64,000 bases of DNA from Eubacterium sp. (GTDB taxonomy: Bacteria > Bacillota > Clostridia > Lachnospirales > Lachnospiraceae), in assembly GCA_017539165.1 (NCBI GenBank), contig JAFYHN010000035.1:62001-126000 (forward strand). The letters are read 5' to 3'. A model generated the notes under the pieces. It saw only the letters and a program-made list of their open reading frames with translations. It made no database searches and was not told where the DNA came from. This document shows positions 27,180 through 36,438 of this stretch, piece by piece (the first letter of the stretch is position 1; each line of letters opens with the position of its first letter). The translations under genes and the position numbers were made by a program.

Positions 27180-28817
27180 TTACTCTGTCCTGCCTCCATC
27201 AAGACGCACTATTCTGTCACCGTATTCAGCACATTTCTCAGAATGGGTAACCTGCAATATACTGATTCCCTTTTCCTTATTTATCTTTTTAAAGAGTTCC
27301 CCCAGTCCACCAAGGTTAGCATACTCACTTCGGTTCTCGTCAAAGAAAGGTCCATCCTGAATCGCCGCAGGAATAACCACTACATTATCTACCCAGAAAT
27401 CAGCATTTACTTGCTGAGACGGCATTGCATCTCCACACTTAGGTCTTTTTGTTTTCAGAAGTTCCTTTAAATAATTCCACTCAGATCTGATAAGATTTTT
27501 ACCTGTTTCATATGCGTCAGCACCAAGAAGATTCAGATCGATCATTCCGCCATCCGCAGATTCTCCCCCCAATTTGAATTCAATATTTTCCAACTTGGAA
27601 AGGAGCTTATCTCTTCCGTCCTGTGAAAGCCAGTCTGCTTTACTTATAAGCTCTCTGTATGACTGCCTTATATCTTCACACATAGCTCTAACTTTCTCTT
27701 CTTTTTCCTTCGTATAATAAGCCTCCTTATAGAGTCGTCCAAGAGAATCAGTCAGATTTTTCTTCACCAAATATTTTCCTAACATATCACCCTGTTTTGT
27801 TTCTTCACCAAACATCCTGTGTATTGCTCTATAATTATCTGACAGATAAAATTCTTCACTAATCACATAATCCAATAGGAGCCAGATTTTGAAATTCTCA
27901 AGATTTTTTTCATCTGACAGTTTTTCTGTCATTTCCATAAACTGATCCACGCTGGAGATCAACCATTCATCATAAGGATTCTCAACTCCAAAACCTCTCG
28001 TAAAGCTGTCTATATCGAATCCTCTCTGTTTAATTTCTTCTGTATTACAGATAACCACACCATCAAAGTCCTGTGCCTTATCAAGTTTATGAAACGCTAT
28101 GTCAACAGCCATTGCTGTAAAATTATCTGCCGAGATACTAGCTTCTTGCTTATCATATCCGAGATTAATCAACATATTCCTGACTTTATCCCGGAGAGCA
28201 GACCTGCCCTCTCTAGATTCAGCTATATCCTGTACTGGAACTTCTAGAATTGAATCTATACCACTGAATCCTAATGAATACTGGTCACTTGTTGTAAATG
28301 ATTTAGATATACTGAAATCATTTACCGGATGAACCCCGTATTCATAATCATATTTACCTAGCATTTCCATCAGCTCCTGCATAGAACTGATTCCTTCAAT
28401 CTCTTTTCTGGCATTTTCAAGATCAGAATCTGCGTTACTGTTATTACCTGAATAATCGATGACCTGCTGATAATAACTTTTTATAAGCTTTGCATCAGTT
28501 GATGTATGTTCATCTTCCGCTACTATCTTATCTATCAATTCATCCATTCTCGTATCAGCCAAATATTCACAATCTTCAAATGAACCATAGCCGTATTTCG
28601 GATCATATTTAGCATTCCTAAGAAAAGCTGCATTCATATATCCGTAGAAATCATCCTGTGGTCGGATATCAGCAAACTTTTCATTTTTCTCATTTTCTGC
28701 TTCTGCTTCAGTTTCAGTAGCAACGCCCTCTGCCTTCGTAACGATGTTTCCAACAGGAGATACAATCGTTGAGATAAGCATTGTCCCCAAAACAAAGTTT
28801 CTAAGTCCTTTCTTCAT
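27180..28817 (-). CDS. Chimeric ORF: truncated M13 peptidase fused in frame to an ABC ATPase C-terminus (module 2 remnant)
   Basis: 545 residues. Residues 1-507 are an M13 peptidase with signal peptide, close to the genes at 32261 and 24965, ending at the NLGGLG just before the expected HExxH. The last 39 residues are those of the LolD-type ATPase ([19 protein letters not shown]...DGGRTE). The junction is near 27298-27304. The zinc site and ATPase Walker motifs are absent, so neither activity is expected. A deletion between M13 and ATPase genes of a former full module explains this. Ribosome site AAAGGAG, dyad and palindrome are retained, and the frame is open throughout. Confidence 0.9.
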   Translation of the reverse strand: MKKGLRNFVLGTMLISTIVSPVGNIVTKAEGVATETEAEAENEKNEKFADIRPQDDFYGYMNAAFLRNAKYDPKYGYGSFEDCEYLADTRMDELIDKIVAEDEHTSTDAKLIKSYYQQVIDYSGNNSNADSDLENARKEIEGISSMQELMEMLGKYDYEYGVHPVNDFSISKSFTTSDQYSLGFSGIDSILEVPVQDIAESREGRSALRDKVRNMLINLGYDKQEASISADNFTAMAVDIAFHKLDKAQDFDGVVICNTEEIKQRGFDIDSFTRGFGVENPYDEWLISSVDQFMEMTEKLSDEKNLENFKIWLLLDYVISEEFYLSDNYRAIHRMFGEETKQGDMLGKYLVKKNLTDSLGRLYKEAYYTKEKEEKVRAMCEDIRQSYRELISKADWLSQDGRDKLLSKLENIEFKLGGESADGGMIDLNLLGADAYETGKNLIRSEWNYLKELLKTKRPKCGDAMPSQQVNADFWVDNVVVIPAAIQDGPFFDENRSEYANLGGLGELFKKINKEKGISILQVTHSEKCAEYGDRIVRLDGGRTE

Positions 28818-28846
28818 TTTTTTCTCCTTTAATGTTACTTCATAAT

Positions 28847-28865
28847 GTATGTGCGCATTTCATAC
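28847..28865. promoter_or_regulatory. Dyad operator candidate, copy 1 (GTATG-N9-CATAC)
   Basis: GTATG-TGCGCATTT-CATAC, 29 nt before the start of the chimeric M13 gene. On minus, TTACAG and a TAGGAT/ATATAAAT box are just upstream, which would place the dyad near the transcription start. Confidence 0.6.
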
Positions 28866-28898
28866 ACGGATTTATATCCTATGACGTCATTCTAAATG

Positions 28899-28932
28899 CT
28901 GTAACATTAATGTGCTTTAACTCCACATTAAG
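28899..28932 (-). promoter_or_regulatory. 11-bp-spaced TTAA repeats upstream of module 2
   Basis: On minus, TTAATGTGGAG, TTAAAGCACAT and TAATGTTACAG follow one another at 11-bp steps. One-turn spacing of direct repeats is typical of OmpR-family sites. A related block precedes module 1 (34250-34281). Confidence 0.45.
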
Positions 28933-28957
28933 TTTATATTAATTCCCATAAAGTCAA

Positions 28958-28998
28958 AAAATATGACACTTGAAATCTGATTTCAAGTGTCATATTTT
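28958..28998. repeat. Covarying palindrome, copy 4
   Basis: 41 bp, inner arms CTTGAAATC and GATTTCAAG around a central T, where other copies have A. Lies between the module 1 ATPase stop and the module 2 promoter. Confidence 0.9.
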
Positions 28999-29037
28999 CT
29001 TGTAATCTTATGAAAAAAGGACTATTTATATGATGTT

Positions 29038-29712
29038 TTACTCTGTCTTGCCTCCGTCAAGACGTACTATTCTGTCGCCAAATCCGGCGCATTTTTCGGA
29101 ATGGGTAACCTGAAGAATACTGATTCCCTTTTCTTTATTTATCTTTTTGAACAGCTCCATGATCTCATTTCCGGAATTCTTATCAAGGTTACCTGTGGCC
29201 TCGTCTGCCAGGATAAGCTCAGGTTCTCCCATAACAGCTCTTGCTATCGCAACTCGCTGCTGCTGTCCTCCGGAGAGTCTGGAAGGATATTCCTTTCTCT
29301 TTTCTGTAAGTCCGGTAATCTTAAGTATCTCATCCAGCTTTTTCTTTAGACTAGCCTTACTCTTACCTGCAACAAGCGACGGAAGCATAATGTTATCCTC
29401 TACATTTAGATTCTGAACCAGATTATAGAACTGGAAGATAAATCCTATCTTATTAAGTCTAAGTTCGGATAGTTCTTTCTCTTTAATCTTCGAGATATTC
29501 TTTCCGCATACGAATATATCTCCACTGTAATCCCTGTCGAGTCCTCCGATCATATAGAGTAGCGTTGATTTACCTGTTCCGGATGGTCCCATAAGGGATA
29601 CAAACTCACCTTTCTTAACATTCATACTTGCCCCGTCAAGAACCTTCGTTCTGACTGTCTTTGCTGATCCAAATTCTTTCTTAACTCCGCTTACTTCGAT
29701 TATATTTTCCAT
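29038..29712 (-). CDS. ABC transporter ATPase, LolD/MacB type (module 1)
   Basis: 224 residues, paralogue of the module 3 ATPase with all motifs intact: [49 protein letters not shown]. The second of two adjacent ATGs has the better spacing from GAGAGG. It lies 24 nt after the permease stop and closes module 1; a palindromic terminator-like repeat follows 40 nt later. Confidence 0.94.
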   Translation of the reverse strand: MENIIEVSGVKKEFGSAKTVRTKVLDGASMNVKKGEFVSLMGPSGTGKSTLLYMIGGLDRDYSGDIFVCGKNISKIKEKELSELRLNKIGFIFQFYNLVQNLNVEDNIMLPSLVAGKSKASLKKKLDEILKITGLTEKRKEYPSRLSGGQQQRVAIARAVMGEPELILADEATGNLDKNSGNEIMELFKKINKEKGISILQVTHSEKCAGFGDRIVRLDGGKTE

Positions 29713-29736
29713 CATCTTACCTCTCGTTATTCATCT

Positions 29737-32259
29737 TTATTCATACTTAAGCTGTTCTGACAGTTTCATCTTCTTGATATTCTTTCTGGTCTTAAGAATT
29801 GTAATGCTAAATGCAACCAACATTCCCAGAAGTAGTAAACCTGTCTTTGCAAAGTCAATAACTATTTCCATCTTTATCAGTGATGCCAGTGCGCCAAACA
29901 AAAGTTTAGTAAGTACTAAGCCGATTGCCACACCGGAAACTATCGCTATCATGCTTGAGAACAAGTTTTCAAGCATAAACAGTTTGATAAGTTTTTTTCT
30001 GCTCATAGAGGTTGATACAAGAACCGCACTCTCCCTCTTTCTATTTTCAAATGCCACTATCTGGTTACAGATAACTCCGATAAGAGCAAGACCAACTCCC
30101 ATAGCCATGATCATTCCTAAAAGTGCGAATTCAGACTTACTTTTATCTATTACGTCATCTATATATTCATCCATTGTCTTTACAGTCGATATCCTGCTGG
30201 ATGAATAGCTCTCGATCAGATCCTTTGTTCTGGCCGGATCAGTAGACTTGATATAAACTCTCGATGGACTATCAAAGTAGATTCTCTTATAGTTATCCAT
30301 ATTCATTAAAATGATTCTGTTTGAAGCATCTTCCTTAGATGAATCAATATATCCGGCAACTTTAAATGTCTCTCTGAATGGAATCGCACCCCTTCCTTTA
30401 AGAAGTATATCGAGATCATCTCCCTTCTTGACATTTATCTCTTTTGCTAATGTTTCAGTAATATAGATCTCATCGGATTTTATCTCATCAGGAATTCCGG
30501 ATATATTTTTATATAATCTGTATTTTCCATCAGCCCCGTAAACTCCTATCTGATTAAGAAGATCATCACTGTTTTCTTCATATTTCTTTTCGAGATAATC
30601 ATCTATCTCTTTAGTACCTGTAACAACATAATCAAGTGCTGTACTGTAAATGAACTCAACATCGGTCACGCCTTCAAGTGTGTTATAAAACTCATATGTT
30701 TCTTTCCCTTTAGTAAGTCCATTTACCACTATATCTGCATCTGCAGGTCTGAACATAATATAATTGTACTCAGACATTATATAAGTAAACAGACATACAC
30801 AAACAGCTGTCGCAATGAATATAAGTCTTGAACTTCCTATGGTAGTTTTCTTGCTTCTCAGATTTGTTGTAGCAAGCCCGACAATAGGCTTTCCTTTTCT
30901 AAATGCCCTCTTCTCAATAAGAGAACCTATACCTCTAAGCACGAATGGATATCCCATATATCCTGCGATAACTACAAATGTAAAACCAAGGAGACAGATA
31001 AAACCACTTTTAACAAATACTGTTCCTATCACGAAAAGGATAACCGATACGATACCAAGTATGATTGAAATGTACTTATACTTATTCTTAAACTTATAAT
31101 CTGTTTCTTTATTATCAAATATGATATCTCTTATCGGACGTTTAGTAGCTTTGAGAAGTTCTTTGAGAGGACAAAGCATTTCCACAACAATCGCTCCGAC
31201 TATTATTGTCACAATGGCTGCCGGTGATATCTTTCCGAGATCCATCGTATATTCGATACCCGAAGCTAAATTAATATTAAACATACCGTTGAAGAAAGGG
31301 TCTCTTATCAAAGCATATGTCATGGTACCGAAAATGCCACCGAATAATCCATAGAATAGGTTTTCAATAAGGATTACCCTGGCCGTAATAGAAGGTGAAA
31401 CGCCCAGGCTTCGAAGCGTTCCCACAGTCGACATACGCTCAAGCATTATTCTCTCCGAAAGTGATATCGTAACGAATATAACCAGCAAGAGTGTTATCAG
31501 GAATAAACCAAGGAATATACCTGTTATCGTAGCAAGTTGTGATTTGAAGTCTTTTCCATTAATGACATCAAGAACACTTCCTGTAGGATCTTTCTTTTCA
31601 AGGATATCAGCTGCCTCAGAACTCTTACTTGAATCCTTCATTTTTATATATGCTGTACTGTACTTTACCTTACCGTCGTGTACAAGCCTCGCCATACCAT
31701 TTTCAGTAACTAATGCTGAGTACTCACCACTGAGAAGTCCAGCAGGTTTTACGATCTTTTTGATCTTGAAATCAGCATCTATATCGTTATCTCCGAATAT
31801 GGTAAATGTATCTCCCTCTTTAAGTCCCATATCTTCTGCTATCTTATCGGTAACGACACATTCATCATCATTTAACACAATATCTTTCGCCAATATCTTG
31901 AAATCAATAGCGGCGTCTATGTCAGTACAATATGTTGTCAGGCTCTTCTGATTGTAATATTCATACATATTGTCATTCTTTACACACATCGAAGAACTTT
32001 TACTACTGATCAGTATTGCTTCATGTTCAGGGATATCATCAAGGTCACCATCTTCTATACTGTCAGATGCATAGTACATAACCTCTGCTTTTCCAGTCTC
32101 CTGAGCCACTAAAGATTGGATGACATTTGTCAAAGAATTACTCATGTCTAGAGCGAGTATACCTGTAAATGCACATACCGTAATACTCAATATCAAAAAG
32201 ATTGTTATTAAAGGTTTAGCAAATATATTTCTTAAAGTATGTTTTATTATTGTTCCCAT
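29737..32259 (-). CDS. FtsX-like ABC permease, 840 residues (module 1)
   Basis: Same length and architecture as the module 3 permease: N-terminal helix (LITIFLILSITVCAFTGILAL), external domain, three-helix core beginning after MSTVGTLRSLGVSP, second external domain and three C-terminal helices. External domains differ more than membrane parts between paralogues, suggesting different ligands (visual impression, not measured). Starts 1 nt after the peptidase stop, exactly as in module 3. Confidence 0.92.
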   Translation of the reverse strand: MGTIIKHTLRNIFAKPLITIFLILSITVCAFTGILALDMSNSLTNVIQSLVAQETGKAEVMYYASDSIEDGDLDDIPEHEAILISSKSSSMCVKNDNMYEYYNQKSLTTYCTDIDAAIDFKILAKDIVLNDDECVVTDKIAEDMGLKEGDTFTIFGDNDIDADFKIKKIVKPAGLLSGEYSALVTENGMARLVHDGKVKYSTAYIKMKDSSKSSEAADILEKKDPTGSVLDVINGKDFKSQLATITGIFLGLFLITLLLVIFVTISLSERIMLERMSTVGTLRSLGVSPSITARVILIENLFYGLFGGIFGTMTYALIRDPFFNGMFNINLASGIEYTMDLGKISPAAIVTIIVGAIVVEMLCPLKELLKATKRPIRDIIFDNKETDYKFKNKYKYISIILGIVSVILFVIGTVFVKSGFICLLGFTFVVIAGYMGYPFVLRGIGSLIEKRAFRKGKPIVGLATTNLRSKKTTIGSSRLIFIATAVCVCLFTYIMSEYNYIMFRPADADIVVNGLTKGKETYEFYNTLEGVTDVEFIYSTALDYVVTGTKEIDDYLEKKYEENSDDLLNQIGVYGADGKYRLYKNISGIPDEIKSDEIYITETLAKEINVKKGDDLDILLKGRGAIPFRETFKVAGYIDSSKEDASNRIILMNMDNYKRIYFDSPSRVYIKSTDPARTKDLIESYSSSRISTVKTMDEYIDDVIDKSKSEFALLGMIMAMGVGLALIGVICNQIVAFENRKRESAVLVSTSMSRKKLIKLFMLENLFSSMIAIVSGVAIGLVLTKLLFGALASLIKMEIVIDFAKTGLLLLGMLVAFSITILKTRKNIKKMKLSEQLKYE

Positions 32260-32260
32260 C

Positions 32261-34204
32261 TTACCACCTGTTCACTCTTTTATCCGGAGAGACATACATT
32301 CCGTCTCCCTCTTTTACATCAAATGCTTCATAGAATTTTTCACAAGACGAAAGCGGGGCATTAACCCTGACTCTGTCCGGAGAATGCACATCAGTTGCTA
32401 GTAGTGTCAGAGCACCTACATCACTTCCCAGACTCCTGTATATTCGAGCAAAGCTTTCATACATTTCCTTAAAATCCTCTTTATTCTTCGGAATGTTAGA
32501 TATACATTCGATAGCTCCAAGATCTGCATAGTTTTCACCAAGCGTAAGCTTACCGTCTACGTGATATACATCCATGATCGTGTATCTTCCATAATAATCT
32601 ATACACATAGCTGAACGTTCTTCCAGAGCCTTTCTGTCCTCCTCGTTAAGCCACTCAGGATTTCTGTTTCCTTTTTCATCCCATTTAATACAGTTAGCAT
32701 CAAATGCATGACCAACCTCATGTGCTAAGATCATTCCTAGTCCACCGAGATTTGCGTACTCGCTGCGGCCGTCATCGAAGAAAGCTCCTTCCTGTATCGC
32801 AACAGGCACAACAACTACATTATCAACACAGAAACATGCATTTACTGTCTGAGGAGTCATAGCTGCACCTCGTTTAGGTCTTTTAGTCTTAAGATCTTCT
32901 TTATAACAATCCTTCTTAAATCTGATCATGTTCTTAGAAGTTTCATACGCATCAGCTCCGATAAGACTTTCAGAACTTCTTCCACAATCCTTATATTCAC
33001 CACCGATCTTAAAATCTATATTCTCCAGCTTTGTTAGAAGTTTGTCTCTTCCTTCCTGAGAAAGCCAGTCTGCATTTCCGATAAGATCTCTGTATGAATC
33101 CCTTATGTCTTCACACATAGCTCTTACTTTATCTTCTTTTTCCTTCGTATAATAAGCTTCGTGATACAACCTTCCTAAAGAATCTTCCAGATCACTCTTA
33201 ACATATGCTTTAGCAAGCATATCGCCTGATTTAGTCTGTTCACCGAAAACGTTCTTCAAACTCTTGTAATTATCAGACAGATAGTTTTCGAATCCACTCA
33301 CATATTCCAGGAGGAGCCATACCTTAAAATTCTCGAGATTTTTTTCATCTGATAACATTTCACATATAGTAGTAAACTGCTCCTCATACTCGATCATCCA
33401 ACGATCATAAGGATTCGCAATGCCATAACCTCGAGCATAGCTATCTATATCAAATCCTTTTGCTTTTAATTCATCCGTATTGCAATATACTATGTCATCA
33501 AATTCTATATTCATATTCTGACTATGATATGCTATATCAACAGCCATAACAGTAAAATCATCTGCTATTTTACTTGCCTCAGCCTTATCGTAGCCGATAT
33601 TGTAGAGGATATCCCTGGCTTTATCTCTAAGAGTGGATCTTCCTTTTTCCGTTGTTGCCAGTTCTTTAGTCTCTACTCCGAGGACTGACTTGATAGCTTC
33701 AAATCCTATCGAATACTCCTCGCTTTTGAACATACCCTCTCCAACTCCGAATTTAATAGGCTGAACTCCATATTCGTAGTTATATCTTCCGAGTACTACC
33801 ATCAGCTCCTGCATGGAACTGATTCCTTCTATCTCTTTTCTGACATTTTCAAGATCAGCATCTGCATTACTGTTTTCTCCTGAGTAATCGAGTACCTGCT
33901 GATAATAATCCTTGATAAGCTTTGCATCAGTTGAGGTATGTCCGTCACCTTTTACAATCTTATCTATCAGCTCATCCAATCTCTCATCAGCCAGGCGTGT
34001 GCAATCTTCAAATGAACCGTAACCGTATTTCGGATCTCGTTCTGCATTCCTCAGATCCGCAGCATTTACATATCCATAAAAATCGTCCTGCGCCCTGATT
34101 TCAGACGAAACACCTTCTGCTCTCACAACAAAGCTCCCTATAGGAGAAACAATCGTCGAGATAAGCATTGTTCCTAAAACAAAGTTTTTAAATCCTTTCT
34201 TCAT
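32261..34204 (-). CDS. Secreted M13 (neprilysin-type) zinc metallopeptidase, module 1
   Basis: 647 residues. Signal peptide (FVLGTMLISTIVSPIGSFVV), full M13 domain with NACFCVDNVVVVPVAI (a Cys where the paralogue has Trp), zinc motif HEVGHAF near residue 498, GENYADLGAIE and VRVNAPLSSCEKFYEAF. The ATG at 34204 is 6 nt after AGGAG; the ATG 6 nt upstream touches the ribosome site. First gene of module 1; no GTATG dyad precedes it but 11-bp TTAA repeats do. Confidence 0.94.
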   Translation of the reverse strand: MKKGFKNFVLGTMLISTIVSPIGSFVVRAEGVSSEIRAQDDFYGYVNAADLRNAERDPKYGYGSFEDCTRLADERLDELIDKIVKGDGHTSTDAKLIKDYYQQVLDYSGENSNADADLENVRKEIEGISSMQELMVVLGRYNYEYGVQPIKFGVGEGMFKSEEYSIGFEAIKSVLGVETKELATTEKGRSTLRDKARDILYNIGYDKAEASKIADDFTVMAVDIAYHSQNMNIEFDDIVYCNTDELKAKGFDIDSYARGYGIANPYDRWMIEYEEQFTTICEMLSDEKNLENFKVWLLLEYVSGFENYLSDNYKSLKNVFGEQTKSGDMLAKAYVKSDLEDSLGRLYHEAYYTKEKEDKVRAMCEDIRDSYRDLIGNADWLSQEGRDKLLTKLENIDFKIGGEYKDCGRSSESLIGADAYETSKNMIRFKKDCYKEDLKTKRPKRGAAMTPQTVNACFCVDNVVVVPVAIQEGAFFDDGRSEYANLGGLGMILAHEVGHAFDANCIKWDEKGNRNPEWLNEEDRKALEERSAMCIDYYGRYTIMDVYHVDGKLTLGENYADLGAIECISNIPKNKEDFKEMYESFARIYRSLGSDVGALTLLATDVHSPDRVRVNAPLSSCEKFYEAFDVKEGDGMYVSPDKRVNRW

Positions 34205-34249
34205 TTTCATCTCCTTATTATTTCTAGTATGGTTCTATTGTAAACGTTA

Positions 34250-34281
34250 TTACTTTAAACTTCTTTAACTCAACATTAACC
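34250..34281 (-). promoter_or_regulatory. 11-bp-spaced TTAA repeats upstream of module 1
   Basis: On minus, TTAATGTTGAG, TTAAAGAAGTT and TAAAGTAATAA occur in 11-bp register. Shares TTAATGT-GAGTTAAAG with the block before module 2. Candidate binding site for the OmpR-type regulator at 35767. Confidence 0.45.
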
Positions 34282-34321
34282 TAAGCTTAACGCTTCACAA
34301 ACTCATCCTTATTCATAACGC

Positions 34322-34362
34322 AAAATATGACAGTTGAAATCAGATTTCAACTGTCATATTTT
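34322..34362. repeat. Covarying palindrome, copy 5
   Basis: 41 bp, inner arms GTTGAAATC and GATTTCAAC, as in copy 1. Lies 10 nt after the histidine kinase stop, so it probably ends the LanFEG-RK transcript. Confidence 0.9.
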
Positions 34363-34372
34363 TCAAAAACTA

Positions 34373-35779
34373 TTAAAATGTTATCGTTACGCGGGCGCCT
34401 CCGGTTTCGGTATTCTCAAGCTTGATGTTACCGCCATGTTTCTCCGCCACTTTCTTGGCTGAGAAGAGACCTATTCCATAATGCGTTCCACCTGATCGGC
34501 TCGAATCGCCCATGAAGAACTGCTCCGTACCATGTCTCAGAGCTTCTTCTGAAAAGCCGCATCCGGTGTCTTCTACTGTGAATACGAGTTTGTTTTTCTT
34601 ATCACTCTGCTTATTACTCTTCTCATTATCTTCCCTATCGTTATTACTTATATCTCTGACTTTCACCTTGATAGTACCACCCGCCGGAGTATGTTCTGAT
34701 GCATTCTTTACAATATTCATGACCGCTCTTACAAGCTGGTCATAGATTACATTTACACTTTCCGTACTAACGTTTTCTTCCCATTCAGTCTTCAGATGGA
34801 AAACCTCCGTCAGTCCAATGGTCTGTTTCTTTATATCTTCGAGAAGGCTCTGTGTCTCCACTCTTTCAGGTGGATAATCATATACTTCTTCTGCTTTCGT
34901 AACTTCAATAAGTGTCTCCACATAATTCTGGATCTGCATAGCACTTCCGGCAATATAATCGGTGTAATTCTTCTGCTCGTCCGTTAATTCTGTCTCCTGA
35001 AGAAGTCCAGCATTGCCTCGTACGACAGTAAGTGGCGTCTTGATATCATGTGCCAGAGCTGACATTTGTCTTGTTTTTTCCTGCTCCGCTTTCCACTGAC
35101 TTTCTAGTGAAGTTTTCAGCTCACTTCGCAGGTCATCTATGGAAGTAAGACAATCATCTATCTCTTTCACTCCTGCAAATGTCGTCTCATAATCAAGATC
35201 CTGCTGCCTTATCTTATCAACTGCATCCATGACAGGAAGCATCATCTTCTTCATCTTTTTACCAAACCTAATTGAAGAGATTATTATGAGAAGTAAACAT
35301 CCGATTACAATAATGTATGTCATCAGACTCTCCGGTGCAATCAGATGTTCTCTTAAAAATTCTGACTTATACTGAGCTACAAGGCTATACTGCAATACGA
35401 CGTACTGATTTTTTCGAACGATTACTTTATAGTAGTAACGGTCCATCACATTTTCATGAATTACAGCATTCCAGGCAACTTCTGCTGAATTATCGTCCAT
35501 ATTTCCATCCAGATAATGTCCATCTGCGTCAAAAACCACATAACGGCAGCAATCCGGAATGATATCCTCTGTCACAACATCTGAGTTCTTTATATCCTGA
35601 TACCTCTGGCCTATCATAACTTCAGGATAATTCGAAGGATATATCTGTCCCATTTCAATCAGAAGTAAAAATATGCCAAATGCAATCGCCGAATATACAA
35701 ACAGCGATATTATCATGATAACAACATACTGCAAAAAAAGACCGCCGAGGGTATTCTTCTTTTTCTTTATTCTGTCCAT
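34373..35779 (-). CDS. Sensor histidine kinase (lantibiotic-resistance type)
   Basis: 468 residues. Two helices (LFLQYVVIMIISLFVYSAIA; LMTYIIVIGCLLLIIISS) enclose an external sensor of about 115 residues. Then come a HAMP-like linker, HisKA with phospho-acceptor His in SALAHDIKTPLTV, and an HATPase domain (NIVKNASEHTPAGG, DTGCGFSEEAL, HYGIGLFSAKKVAEKHGG). ATG 35779 overlaps the regulator gene by 13 nt. The order transporter, regulator, kinase resembles lantibiotic-sensing SpaRK/CprK systems. The external sensor probably recognises a cationic peptide (inference). Confidence 0.9.
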   Translation of the reverse strand: MDRIKKKKNTLGGLFLQYVVIMIISLFVYSAIAFGIFLLLIEMGQIYPSNYPEVMIGQRYQDIKNSDVVTEDIIPDCCRYVVFDADGHYLDGNMDDNSAEVAWNAVIHENVMDRYYYKVIVRKNQYVVLQYSLVAQYKSEFLREHLIAPESLMTYIIVIGCLLLIIISSIRFGKKMKKMMLPVMDAVDKIRQQDLDYETTFAGVKEIDDCLTSIDDLRSELKTSLESQWKAEQEKTRQMSALAHDIKTPLTVVRGNAGLLQETELTDEQKNYTDYIAGSAMQIQNYVETLIEVTKAEEVYDYPPERVETQSLLEDIKKQTIGLTEVFHLKTEWEENVSTESVNVIYDQLVRAVMNIVKNASEHTPAGGTIKVKVRDISNNDREDNEKSNKQSDKKNKLVFTVEDTGCGFSEEALRHGTEQFFMGDSSRSGGTHYGIGLFSAKKVAEKHGGNIKLENTETGGARVTITF

Positions 35780-36429
35780 TTGTATCCAATCCCCCAAACT
35801 GTTTTTATCGGCATGTAATCATAGTTCGAAAGCTTCATCCTTATATTCTTGATGTGAGTAGTTATCGTATTGTCATTGCTTTCATTATCATATCCGAATA
35901 CATTTTCCAGAATCTGTTCTTTTGAAAAAACCTGTCCACGATGTTTCGCAAGAAATTCACAGATCTCGTACTCACCCTTTGTAAGCGTAATCCTGTCATC
36001 ATCTATCATCATCTGTTTTTCTGCGAGATTGAAACATATTCGCCCTACTACAAGTCTGGCAACGTGTTCTCGCCTCTCACGTCTCAGATGTGCTGAAATC
36101 CTGGCTCTGAGTTCCATAACCCCAAACGGCTTACAGATATAGTCATCTGCGCCGAGCGCAAGTCCATTTACAAGACTATTCTCTTCTGTCTTAGCCGTAA
36201 TGAAAAGAATCGGGCAGTCAACAATATCTCTGATTCTGGTGCACAGTTCGAATCCGTCAATCCCGGGCATCATAATGTCCAGAAGAATCAGGTCGTATTG
36301 ATTAATCTTCTCCATGTTAAGTTGAGTTGGATCACCCACCTTGGTGACCATGTGTCCGTCTTTGCCGAGGATAGCGCCAATCATATCAAGGATTGCCACA
36401 TCATCGTCGACTGCAAGTATATTTGCCAT
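35767..36429 (-). CDS. OmpR-family response regulator
   Basis: 220 residues: receiver domain with acidic pocket (VDDD), phospho-acceptor Asp near 51 (LILLDIMMPG), Lys in YICKPFG, and a C-terminal winged helix (LTKGEYEICEFLAKHRGQVF, TVWGIGYKW). Partner of the overlapping kinase gene. It probably controls the upstream LanFEG-type transporter genes; the 11-bp TTAA repeats before the neighbouring M13 modules are further possible targets. Confidence 0.93.
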   Translation of the reverse strand: MANILAVDDDVAILDMIGAILGKDGHMVTKVGDPTQLNMEKINQYDLILLDIMMPGIDGFELCTRIRDIVDCPILFITAKTEENSLVNGLALGADDYICKPFGVMELRARISAHLRRERREHVARLVVGRICFNLAEKQMMIDDDRITLTKGEYEICEFLAKHRGQVFSKEQILENVFGYDNESNDNTITTHIKNIRMKLSNYDYMPIKTVWGIGYKWTE

Positions 36430-36438
36430 AATTTACCT

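Noticed and set aside
34290..34310. Catabolite-repression (cre) site before module 1
   Set aside because: TGTGAAGCGTTAAGC misses the required central positions of the cre consensus.
36246..36262. GTTCGAATCC-like string suggesting a tRNA T-loop
   Set aside because: Lies within the response-regulator coding sequence and no cloverleaf can be formed around it.
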